Below, in pieces: positions 1-5,451 of a stretch of 5,451 nt of DNA. The DNA is from Flavobacteriaceae bacterium (GTDB lineage: Bacteria > Bacteroidota > Bacteroidia > Flavobacteriales > Flavobacteriaceae): contig JAUXCI010000181.1 of assembly GCA_030618945.1 (NCBI GenBank), positions 1-5,451 on the forward strand, in the 5' to 3' direction. The number at the start of each line of letters is the position of its first letter. The first letter of the stretch is position 1. The position numbers were made by a program, and so were the translations under genes. The notes beneath the pieces were generated by a model that saw only the letters and a list, made by a program, of their open reading frames with translations, made no database searches and was not told the DNA's origin.

Positions 1-1082
1 ATATACATAATTGGTCTTATTTCGACCTTTCCGCTAATCGCCACAGGTCTTTCCACGATATTATGCATTCCTAGGATCGCACTCTGTGGTGGATTGAGAA
101 TCGGGGTTGACAGCATAGATCCAAATACCCCACCATTGGTAATAGTAAAGGTGCCACCAGTCATCTCATCAACAGTAATTTGACCATCTCTGGCTCTTAT
201 AGCCAATCGTTTAACCTCTTTCTCAACGCCTTTAAAACTCAATTTCTCAGCGTTCCTGATCACGGGAACCATTAGGCCCTTTGGTCCTGAAACCGCTATT
301 GAAATATCCGCAAAGTCATAAGAAATTTTAAAATCTCCATCAATCATTGAATTAACATCAGGAAACATCTTTAAAGCCCTGACCACAGCCAGGGTAAAGA
401 AACTCATAAAACCTAAACTTACTTCATGTTTCTCTTTAAAAGTTTCTTTAAACTCCTTGCGAAGATCAAAAATGGGCTGCATATCCACTTCGTTAAAAGT
501 CGTCAGCATGGCAGTTTCATTTTTTACAGTTACCAATCGTTGTGCAACCTTTCTTCTGAGCATTGATAATTTTTTGCGCTCACTTTTTCTATTACCATCA
601 TTTAGAGCTTCACCCATTGAAGGAATGGCATTTATAGCATCATCTTTGGTTATCCTTCCATCTTTACCACTTCCTTTAATTTGGGCTGCATCAATATTTT
701 TTTCCGCAAGAATCTTTTTTGCAGCTGGAGAAGCAGTCCCTGTTGCATATGTATTTGTCTCCGAAACTTCTGATCTAACCTCAACTTTTTCTTCAGCAGC
801 TGACTTTTTTGTTGGACCCTCCTTTTTGGGTCCTTTATTTTTTGCAGCACTAGTGTCAATAAGACAAACTACCGCTCCAACCTCAACAGCATCACCTTCT
901 TCAGCCTTTAAAGTAATAATTCCACTTTCCTCTGCTGGTAATTCTAATGTAGCTTTATCTGAGTCCACCTCGGCAATAGCCTGATCCTTTTCAACATAAT
1001 CTCCATCTTCAACCAACCAACTTGCAATTTCAACTTCGGTGATAGATTCTCCTGGAGAGGGAACTTTCATTTCTAAAATCAT
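1..1082 (-). CDS. sucB: 2-oxoglutarate dehydrogenase E2, dihydrolipoyllysine-residue succinyltransferase (3' end outside window)
   Basis: E2 core of the 2-oxoglutarate dehydrogenase complex: it accepts the succinyl group from E1 on a swinging lipoyl arm and passes it to CoA in the TCA cycle. Seen in 360 translated residues: an N-terminal lipoyl domain (about 3-77) with the lipoylated lysine at K43 in DSDKATLELP; a charged Lys/Glu/Ala/Ser linker (about 79-115); a peripheral subunit-binding domain (about 117-153, SPAAKKILAEKNID, then GSGKDGRITKDD) that docks E3 or E1; and the acyltransferase domain from about 168 (LTTFNEVDM at 193-201, TITNGGVFGSMLSTPILNPP at 313-332). The frame runs off the window after RPIMY. 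By comparison with E. coli SucB about 35-45 residues are missing, including the catalytic HxxxDG motif. The ATG at 1082 starts MILEMKVPSPGES, as usual in flavobacteria; upstream is only an A-rich AAAAAG stretch. It lies 26 bp after sucA and is probably co-transcribed. The DSDKA lipoyl motif and TTFNEVDM favour succinyltransferase over the pyruvate E2. Confidence 0.95.
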   Translation of the reverse strand, partial: MILEMKVPSPGESITEVEIASWLVEDGDYVEKDQAIAEVDSDKATLELPAEESGIITLKAEEGDAVEVGAVVCLIDTSAAKNKGPKKEGPTKKSAAEEKVEVRSEVSETNTYATGTASPAAKKILAEKNIDAAQIKGSGKDGRITKDDAINAIPSMGEALNDGNRKSERKKLSMLRRKVAQRLVTVKNETAMLTTFNEVDMQPIFDLRKEFKETFKEKHEVSLGFMSFFTLAVVRALKMFPDVNSMIDGDFKISYDFADISIAVSGPKGLMVPVIRNAEKLSFKGVEKEVKRLAIRARDGQITVDEMTGGTFTITNGGVFGSMLSTPILNPPQSAILGMHNIVERPVAISGKVEIRPIMY

Positions 1083-1108
1083 CTTACTAATTCTTTTTAA
1101 TGATATTC

Positions 1109-3847
1109 TTACTTTACTATATTATCAAACACACTTTCAATTACCCTACGGTGCCTTTTCTTAAATCGCGTTGAAGACCCTGCGGCTGGAACCGCGTAAT
1201 ATTTTCTCGACCTTACCTGAAGTCTTTTTAATTCAAATCGCTGAAGCATATAACTCCATGGCCCCATATTTCTTGGTTCTTCCTGAGCCCAGATATGATC
1301 TTCTGCCCATTCGTATTTTGACAATACCTTTTCAATTTTGTACTCGTGCAAAGGGAACAATTGCTCCACCCTGATTAAGGCCACATCCATTCTGTTATTT
1401 TGAGTTCTTTCCTCTAATAGATCATAATAAAATTTACCGCTACAGAATACAACTCTTTTCACATTCTTAGGATCAACCGTATCATCAATTATTTCTTGAA
1501 ATTCGCCTTCTACAAAATCCTCTAGTGCCGAAACGGCGGTAGGGTGTCTTAATAAACTCTTTGGTGTAAAAACCACCAAGGGTTTCCTGAAATTCCTTTT
1601 CATCTGCCGTCTGAGCAAATGGAAAAAATTAGCAGGTGTAGTACAGTTGGCCACGGTCATATTATCATTTGCACAAAGCTGAAGGAAACGCTCTATCCTC
1701 GCCGAGGAATGTTCAGATCCCTGACCTTCATAACCATGAGGTAATAATACAACGATTCCATTTTGTTGCTTCCATTTATCTTCGGCTGCAGACATGTATT
1801 GGTCAAAAATAATTTGAGCCCCATTTCCAAAATCCCCAAATTGGGCTTCCCAGATAGTTAAAGTGTTAGGAGCAGCCATAGCGTAACCATAATCAAAACC
1901 TAAAACTGCATATTCAGACAAGGAAGAATTATAGATGCTCATTTGTCCTTTATTCTTCGGATTTGAATTTAAAAGATTAAAACTTCCCGAAGAGATCTCA
2001 TCTCTCAATACAGCATGGCGATGTGAAAAAGTACCTCTTTCAACATCCTGACCGGATATTCTGACGTTATAGCCTTCCTCTAGCAAACTTCCAAAGGCAA
2101 AAATTTCGCCCATGCTCCAGTCCATTTTATTGGTTTCAAAAACCATTTTTGCCCTGTCGCTTAAAATTCTTTCCGCTTTCCGCAAAAATTTCACACCTTC
2201 CGGTACCGTAGAAACAACCCGCGCAATGTTTTCTAATTTTCTTTTTGGATATTTAGTACCTACACTTAACAACAAACCGTCAAGATCCTGATGCATAAAA
2301 CCACTCCAAACATTATCCATAAAAGGATTTACTTTACTGGCCGAATCATCTTTTGACCTGTTAAATTCCTTTTCAAGAAGTGACTTGTATTCATCGATCA
2401 AATTCGGTAAATAATCCTCATCAATAACTCCTTCGGCAATCAATTTTGCGTTGTAAATATCTCTTGGATTTGGTTGCTTAGCGATAGCTTTGTACAAATT
2501 AGGCTGGGTAAATCTTGGTTCATCCCCTTCATTATGTCCATATTTTCTATATCCTAACAAGTCAATAAAAACGTCTCTTTTAAACTTCATTCTAAAGTCC
2601 AGAGCCATTAAAACAGCATGAGTAACCGCTTCAACATCATCAGCATTTACATGAATTACCGGAGACAAGGTTACCTTTGCTACATCAGTACAATAAGTAC
2701 TTGATCTGGCATCCAAATAATTAGTAGTAAATCCAATTTGGTTATTTACCACTATATGTACTGTCCCTCCCGTTGAATATCCTTTTAACTTACTCATCTG
2801 AATAAGTTCATAAACAATTCCCTGTCCTGCTACTGCTGCGTCTCCATGAACAACTACTGGTAGCAATTTTGATGAATCACCATTATAGTCATCCTCAATT
2901 TTAGCTCTTGCTATACCCTCTGCCACTGATCCAACCGTTTCAAGATGTGAAGGGTTTGGCACCAGATTCATGGTGATCTGTTTATTACTCTTTAATGTCT
3001 TTTTTATAGTAGAACCCAAATGGTATTTAACATCACCATCAAAGTCATCTTCATCATAATCTTTACCGTCAAATTCATTGAATAATTCACGAATCGGTTT
3101 TCTAAAAATATTGACTAAGGTATTCAGCCTTCCTCTATGTGACATTCCAAGCACGAACTCGTCTACCTCAAACTCTTCTGCGGCGATCCTGAACAGACCT
3201 CCTAAGGCTGGAATTAAGGTTTCACCTCCTTCAAGAGAAAACCGCTTCTGCCCCACATATTTTGTCTGGAGAAACTGCTCAAAGGTAACGGCCTGATTTA
3301 ATTTGGAAAGAATGTATTTTTTGGTACTGGCTTCATAATTCGGGTGATTATCATTTTCATTGAGTTTATTCTGCCACCACTGAATCTCTTCTGGGTTTCT
3401 GATAAACATATATTCAATTCCAATAGAATTACAATATATATTTTCCAAATGTAAAATAATGTCTGACAGGATGGTAGGTTCTAAACCTATAATGCTCCCA
3501 GCGTTGAAAATAGTAGTAAGATCGGCTTTAACCAAGCCGAAATTTTCTATGTCGAGTGTAGGTTTATATGTTCTTCTGCTTCTAACCGGATTTGTTTTGG
3601 TAAACAAATGCCCTCTGGTTCTATAACTATTGATCAGTTCAATTACCTTGAATTCCTTATAAACTTGTTGAGGAATCTCAACTTCAGTATCCTCCTCTTC
3701 CAATGAATAATCAGAATTTGCCAGGTCATATCCCTGAAAAAAACTTCGCCAACTAGGCTCAACAGCGTCTTGACTTTTGAGATATTTCTGATATAAATCT
3801 TCAATAAACCCGGCATGCATCGTGTTTAAAAAGGAGAACTTGTCCAT
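1109..3847 (-). CDS. sucA: 2-oxoglutarate dehydrogenase E1 component (thiamine diphosphate-dependent decarboxylase)
   Basis: E1 decarboxylates 2-oxoglutarate using thiamine diphosphate and succinylates the lipoyl arm of E2; cytoplasmic, TCA cycle. The product is 912 residues, close to the 933 of E. coli SucA. Numbered from the ATG at 3847: N-terminal E2/E3-interaction segment (about 4-40, with LYQKYL and SWRSFFQGYD); YRTRGHL at about 75-81; GMSHRGRLNTL (234-244); NPSHLETVGSVAEG (298-311); the ThDP/Mg signature GDAAVAGQG (335-343) followed by NNQIGFTT (368-375); YGHNEGDEP (436-444). The transketolase-like pyrimidine-binding domain carries GQDVERGTFSHRHAV (599-613), EAQFGDF (667-673) and HGYEGQGSEHSSAR (704-717); the C-terminal domain carries AQEEPRNMGPWSY (855-867). 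All expected active-site motifs are present and the frame is intact. A longer frame begins with TTG at 3865, but the ATG is preferred: it follows a purine-rich AAAGAAGATAGAAAA and gives the usual family start MDKFSFLN. First gene of the unit, followed by sucB. Confidence 0.97.
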   Translation of the reverse strand: MDKFSFLNTMHAGFIEDLYQKYLKSQDAVEPSWRSFFQGYDLANSDYSLEEEDTEVEIPQQVYKEFKVIELINSYRTRGHLFTKTNPVRSRRTYKPTLDIENFGLVKADLTTIFNAGSIIGLEPTILSDIILHLENIYCNSIGIEYMFIRNPEEIQWWQNKLNENDNHPNYEASTKKYILSKLNQAVTFEQFLQTKYVGQKRFSLEGGETLIPALGGLFRIAAEEFEVDEFVLGMSHRGRLNTLVNIFRKPIRELFNEFDGKDYDEDDFDGDVKYHLGSTIKKTLKSNKQITMNLVPNPSHLETVGSVAEGIARAKIEDDYNGDSSKLLPVVVHGDAAVAGQGIVYELIQMSKLKGYSTGGTVHIVVNNQIGFTTNYLDARSSTYCTDVAKVTLSPVIHVNADDVEAVTHAVLMALDFRMKFKRDVFIDLLGYRKYGHNEGDEPRFTQPNLYKAIAKQPNPRDIYNAKLIAEGVIDEDYLPNLIDEYKSLLEKEFNRSKDDSASKVNPFMDNVWSGFMHQDLDGLLLSVGTKYPKRKLENIARVVSTVPEGVKFLRKAERILSDRAKMVFETNKMDWSMGEIFAFGSLLEEGYNVRISGQDVERGTFSHRHAVLRDEISSGSFNLLNSNPKNKGQMSIYNSSLSEYAVLGFDYGYAMAAPNTLTIWEAQFGDFGNGAQIIFDQYMSAAEDKWKQQNGIVVLLPHGYEGQGSEHSSARIERFLQLCANDNMTVANCTTPANFFHLLRRQMKRNFRKPLVVFTPKSLLRHPTAVSALEDFVEGEFQEIIDDTVDPKNVKRVVFCSGKFYYDLLEERTQNNRMDVALIRVEQLFPLHEYKIEKVLSKYEWAEDHIWAQEEPRNMGPWSYMLQRFELKRLQVRSRKYYAVPAAGSSTRFKKRHRRVIESVFDNIVK

Positions 3848-3883
3848 TTTTCTATCTTCTTTCAAATTTTATGAAATGATTGA

Positions 3884-3917
3884 CAAAAATAAACTGTTTT
3901 GTTAGAATAGCTACAAA
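3884..3917 (-). promoter_or_regulatory. Probable promoter of sucAB (Bacteroidota type)
   Basis: Read on the minus strand, TATTTTTG (3891-3884) matches the Bacteroidota -7 consensus TAnnTTTG perfectly. A TTTG (3917-3914) lies 22 bp upstream as the -33 box, slightly above the usual spacing of roughly 19-21 bp. A T-run lies just upstream of the TTTG. Transcription would begin near 3877-3880, leaving a leader of about 30 nt before the sucA ATG at 3847. The match is seen directly; its use is inferred. Confidence 0.6.
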
Positions 3918-4126
3918 AAAAATGATAAATGTCATATTTTGCATCTGATCACATAATGGATTGATAATTATCTTAATGAATCATCAATAAAGGTTGCTAA
4001 CACTAGCCTGACACAATATATTGAACCTATCTATTAAATTATTATTCAGCTTCAACCGAAAGTAAATCTTCCGAAAACTTAATCAAATATATTTGCTGAA
4101 CTTCGCTTATAAACTAAATATATTTC
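3918..4126. other. AT-rich spacer with three palindromes, no gene seen
   Basis: No frame longer than about ten codons with a normal start was found on either strand here. The stretch holds a 10-bp palindrome GATAATTATC (3963-3972) and three palindromes sharing the core AATATATT, listed separately. It probably serves as upstream control DNA for the divergent transcripts, sucA to the left and the small Cys-rich frame to the right. No riboswitch or RNA gene was recognised. Confidence 0.5.
4014..4125. repeat. Three palindromes with core AATATATT
   Basis: CAATATATTG (4014-4023), CAAATATATTTG (4084-4095) and AAATATATTT (4116-4125) are perfect palindromes with the same 8-bp centre. The second and third are 31 bp apart centre to centre, close to three helical turns; the first and second are 71 bp apart. 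The third ends one base before the TACATTTG box. They could be operator sites for a dimeric regulator, or simply by-products of very AT-rich DNA. Confidence 0.35.
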
Positions 4127-4134
4127 TACATTTG
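4102..4134 (+). promoter_or_regulatory. Candidate promoter for the small Cys-rich frame
   Basis: TACATTTG (4127-4134) is a perfect TAnnTTTG -7 box on the plus strand. The -33 element is poor: TTCG at 4102-4105, 21 bp upstream, where TTTG is expected. Transcription would start near 4140, about 24 nt before the TTG at 4164. A second perfect box, TATATTTG (4088-4095), lies inside one of the palindromes but has no -33 match. Confidence 0.35.
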
Positions 4135-4179
4135 TGATTATTTAGAATCAATTTAAATAGTATTTGAAAAAATCACAAA
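4131..4179. repeat. Inverted repeat TTTGTGATT / AATCACAAA
   Basis: Nine-base arms at 4131-4139 and 4171-4179 are perfect reverse complements, separated by 31 bp. The left arm overlaps the candidate -7 box and the right arm lies just inside the small reading frame, so the candidate TTG start sits between them. Because the left arm precedes the predicted transcription start, a DNA-binding site is more likely than an RNA hairpin. Confidence 0.35.
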
Positions 4180-4313
4180 AAGATAATCCTAAATTTTACA
4201 CTGTATTTGATTACGACTCACTTTCAATGGATTGTTTTGAGAAAAAAATAAAATGTTGTAAAAATTATAAAAAGAAAGGCAAATTTCATTGTGACAATTG
4301 CCCAAAACTATAG
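4164..4313 (+). CDS. Small lysine- and cysteine-rich protein, unknown function
   Basis: Not a recognised family. The frame encodes 49 residues from a TTG start (MKKSQKDNPKFYTVFDYDSL...), with an in-frame TAG at 4158 just upstream. The C-terminal half has five cysteines in the pattern C-x6-CC-x10-C-x2-C (C24, C31, C32, C43, C46), around KKKGKFHCDNCPKL. It is strongly basic and has no signal peptide or membrane segment. The paired cysteines and the CxxC suggest metal binding or a redox role, which is inference. An internal ATG at 4227 would give a 28-residue form that keeps all five cysteines (MDCFEKKIKCC...). Support for coding: ordered protein-like composition, a TACATTTG box about 30 bp upstream, and a position in an otherwise gene-free gap. 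Against: no clear ribosome binding site, a TTG start, and a length attainable by chance in open AT-rich DNA. Confidence 0.55.
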   Translation: MKKSQKDNPKFYTVFDYDSLSMDCFEKKIKCCKNYKKKGKFHCDNCPKL

Positions 4314-4584
4314 CCATTTCACTTACGAGTCTTTCCAATTCGCTTCAGATATTTAATTTTTCCAGTTTAGCTGATTTGCTTATAAAGTTTCATTCGGTAA
4401 ATAAAAATGCATCTGCGGACGATAAATAGGTCCATTCGTCCAAAATCATTTTTCACATTTAAGAAACTTATCTTACTTAGCGTTTTAATATGTTTCTTGG
4501 AATTTAACGGTATCAACTAACCATAACCTTTCTTACCAGCCAGTTCCAGCAACAAACCTTTTCTTTAACTAAAAACTTGATATC
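4314..4584. other. Leader region of the secreted-protein gene
   Basis: This 271-bp stretch has no convincing gene; the longest minus-strand frame noticed is about 19 codons. It holds the 6-bp GGACGA/TCGTCC hairpin and one near-match promoter box, TATGTTTC (4489-4496, 7 of 8), without a -33 partner. The promoter of the downstream gene is therefore not settled and may be this one, with a leader of about 80 nt, or lie further upstream. Confidence 0.4.
4417..4441 (+). other. Short hairpin GGACGA / TCGTCC
   Basis: A perfect 6-bp stem (4417-4422 with 4436-4441) closes a 13-nt loop and is followed by AAAATCATTTTT. It lies about 104 bp after the small Cys-rich frame and could be a weak terminator for it, or an RNA structure in the leader of the secreted-protein gene. 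The stem is short and the T-run does not follow it directly. Confidence 0.25.
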
Positions 4585-5352
4585 ATGTTTAAAAAAATCA
4601 TTAGTATTTTTATCATGGCCCTCTTTGTATTTGGGTCATTTACCAATCTTAAGGCACAGGAGGCTGCTGAATATGCCATGTGGGAAAGTTTCTACATTAC
4701 ACCAGACAACACCAAATTAAAAGCCCTTGGTGATGCGATGGCAAAACACAATGCGAAATACCATAAGGAAGGGCCGCATAGAGCCGTTGTATACAATGTT
4801 GTTACCGGGCCTAATATGGGGAAAATAGTCTGGCAAATGGGGCCTTTAAACTACTCTCATTTAGATTCCAGGCCATCAGCCGGTGGTCATGATGAAGACT
4901 GGCGAGACAATGTCATGTCAAATGTTAAAAAATTAAGTAATGGTGAATATTGGAAACAAGACAACGATCCATCCAATACAGCCATGTTAGAAGGTGAAGA
5001 CATCAAGTACCCCATCCTGCATATCAGATATTTTGAAGTCAATGAAGGCCATGGTTATCAAATTGACCATTTGATGGATCAAATTGGAAAAGCCGTAAAA
5101 GATATAGATGGTGAAAATCCATGGGGTGTATATGACAATCAATTCCGTCAAGGAGATATTGGAAGACACATGGCTACTGTACGTTTCCATAAAAACTGGG
5201 CCTCATATGATACCAAAAGAAAATTCAAGGACTCCTTTTTAAAGGTCAACGGTGAAGATTCCTGGAATGCCTTTGACAAAGGAATGGGAACTGCCTTCTC
5301 AAATTCCTGGGACGAAATATGGGAATATAATGCTACACTTAGCGGAAAATAA
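4585..5352 (+). CDS. Secreted protein of unknown function with two related alpha/beta units
   Basis: No named family is recognised. The protein has 255 residues. Residues 1-24 form a typical signal peptide: MFKK, then hydrophobic IISIFIMALFVFGSF, then NLKA with probable cleavage before QEAAE, so the product should reach the periplasm or outside. No lipobox cysteine is present, and the mature part has no cysteine and no further membrane segment. Two stretches look alike in layout: about 31-90 (MWESFYITPDNTKLKALGDAM, ending KIVWQMGPLN) and about 143-205 (ILHIRYFEVNEGHGYQIDHL, ending HMATVRFHKNW). Each reads as a strand, a long helix, then two strands, which resembles the dimeric alpha/beta-barrel (ABM/ferredoxin-like) fold; this is inference from pattern, not a family match. 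The region is rich in Trp, Asp and Asn. The ATG at 4585 is fixed by the signal peptide; no Shine-Dalgarno is visible, only A-rich ACTAAAAAC. Single-gene unit, divergent from sucA, ended by a strong terminator. Confidence 0.85.
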   Translation: MFKKIISIFIMALFVFGSFTNLKAQEAAEYAMWESFYITPDNTKLKALGDAMAKHNAKYHKEGPHRAVVYNVVTGPNMGKIVWQMGPLNYSHLDSRPSAGGHDEDWRDNVMSNVKKLSNGEYWKQDNDPSNTAMLEGEDIKYPILHIRYFEVNEGHGYQIDHLMDQIGKAVKDIDGENPWGVYDNQFRQGDIGRHMATVRFHKNWASYDTKRKFKDSFLKVNGEDSWNAFDKGMGTAFSNSWDEIWEYNATLSGK

Positions 5353-5376
5353 ACGGCACCTATTAAAATAGCTTAT

Positions 5377-5418
5377 TAAAACTGGAAATGCCCCCATTAC
5401 ATTTCCAGTTTTATTTTT
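5377..5418 (+). terminator. Rho-independent terminator after the secreted-protein gene
   Basis: AAAACTGGAAATG (5378-5390) pairs perfectly with CATTTCCAGTTTT (5400-5412); one more T-A pair extends the stem to 14 bp. The loop is nine bases (CCCCCATTA), and TTTTT follows at 5414-5418. It begins 24 bp after the stop codon. Because the stem is flanked by A and T runs on both sides, it may also work on the minus strand for a gene beyond the window. Confidence 0.85.
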
Positions 5419-5451
5419 AAAACAGTACCTCAGGTTTATAAGTCTTTGAGC

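Noticed and set aside
1..5. Possible truncation of sucB
   Set aside because: The frame is open to the window edge and ends exactly where the conserved next segment would follow, so this is a window cut, not a broken gene.
650..859. 69-codon minus-strand frame
   Set aside because: It lies in another frame of sucB over the Lys-rich linker and gives a Lys/Gln/Arg/Leu-rich low-complexity product.
457..984. 175-codon open frame on the plus strand
   Set aside because: It is antisense to sucB, whose protein is clear in the opposite strand; the product is low-complexity Ser/Phe/Ala sequence with no domain, a shadow of the Lys/Glu-rich linker.
1171..1374. 67-codon plus-strand frame
   Set aside because: Antisense to the well-conserved C-terminal part of sucA.
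3078..3296. 72-codon plus-strand frame
   Set aside because: Antisense to the sucA region holding GMSHRGRL; no own signal.
4393..4449. 19-codon minus-strand frame starting MILDEWTYL
   Set aside because: Too short, no promoter or ribosome-binding support, and chance length for this composition.
4489..4496. TATGTTTC as promoter of the secreted-protein gene
   Set aside because: Seven of eight positions match TAnnTTTG, but no TTG lies at a suitable distance upstream, so it is mentioned but not called.
4987..5190. 67-codon minus-strand frame
   Set aside because: Antisense to the secreted-protein gene, without promoter or ribosome-binding features.

Overview
This AT-rich window reads like a member of the Bacteroidota, most likely a marine Flavobacteriaceae relative. 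The grounds are the wording of the two 2-oxoglutarate dehydrogenase subunits, promoter boxes of the TAnnTTTG type, and starts preceded by A-rich leaders instead of clear Shine-Dalgarno sites. The genus cannot be fixed from what is here.

Layout. Positions 1-1082 (minus strand) hold the first 360 codons of the E2 subunit gene (sucB/odhB), cut by the window edge just before its catalytic HxxxDG motif. Positions 1109-3847 (minus) hold the complete E1 subunit gene (sucA/odhA). The two are 26 bp apart and run as one unit, sucA then sucB, from a promoter seen at about 3884-3917. Together they form two of the three enzymes of the 2-oxoglutarate dehydrogenase complex of the TCA cycle; E3 (lipoamide dehydrogenase) is not in the window.

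Positions 3848-4584 separate sucA from a divergent secreted-protein gene. This 737-bp gap is not empty. It contains the sucA promoter, three AT palindromes sharing the core AATATATT, a TACATTTG box, and a 49-codon plus-strand frame (4164-4313, TTG start) for a lysine- and cysteine-rich mini-protein, the least ordinary item here. Downstream of it lies a small GGACGA/TCGTCC hairpin.

Positions 4585-5352 (plus) encode a 255-residue protein of unknown function with a signal peptide. Its mature part looks like two copies of one alpha/beta unit. A perfect hairpin followed by a T-rich stretch at 5377-5418 ends this transcript. The last 33 bases show nothing recognisable.

The sucAB pair is ordinary housekeeping. 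No mobile element, CRISPR array, tRNA or rRNA was seen. The candidates for something undescribed are the Cys-rich mini-protein with its palindrome-bearing upstream region and the secreted two-repeat protein.
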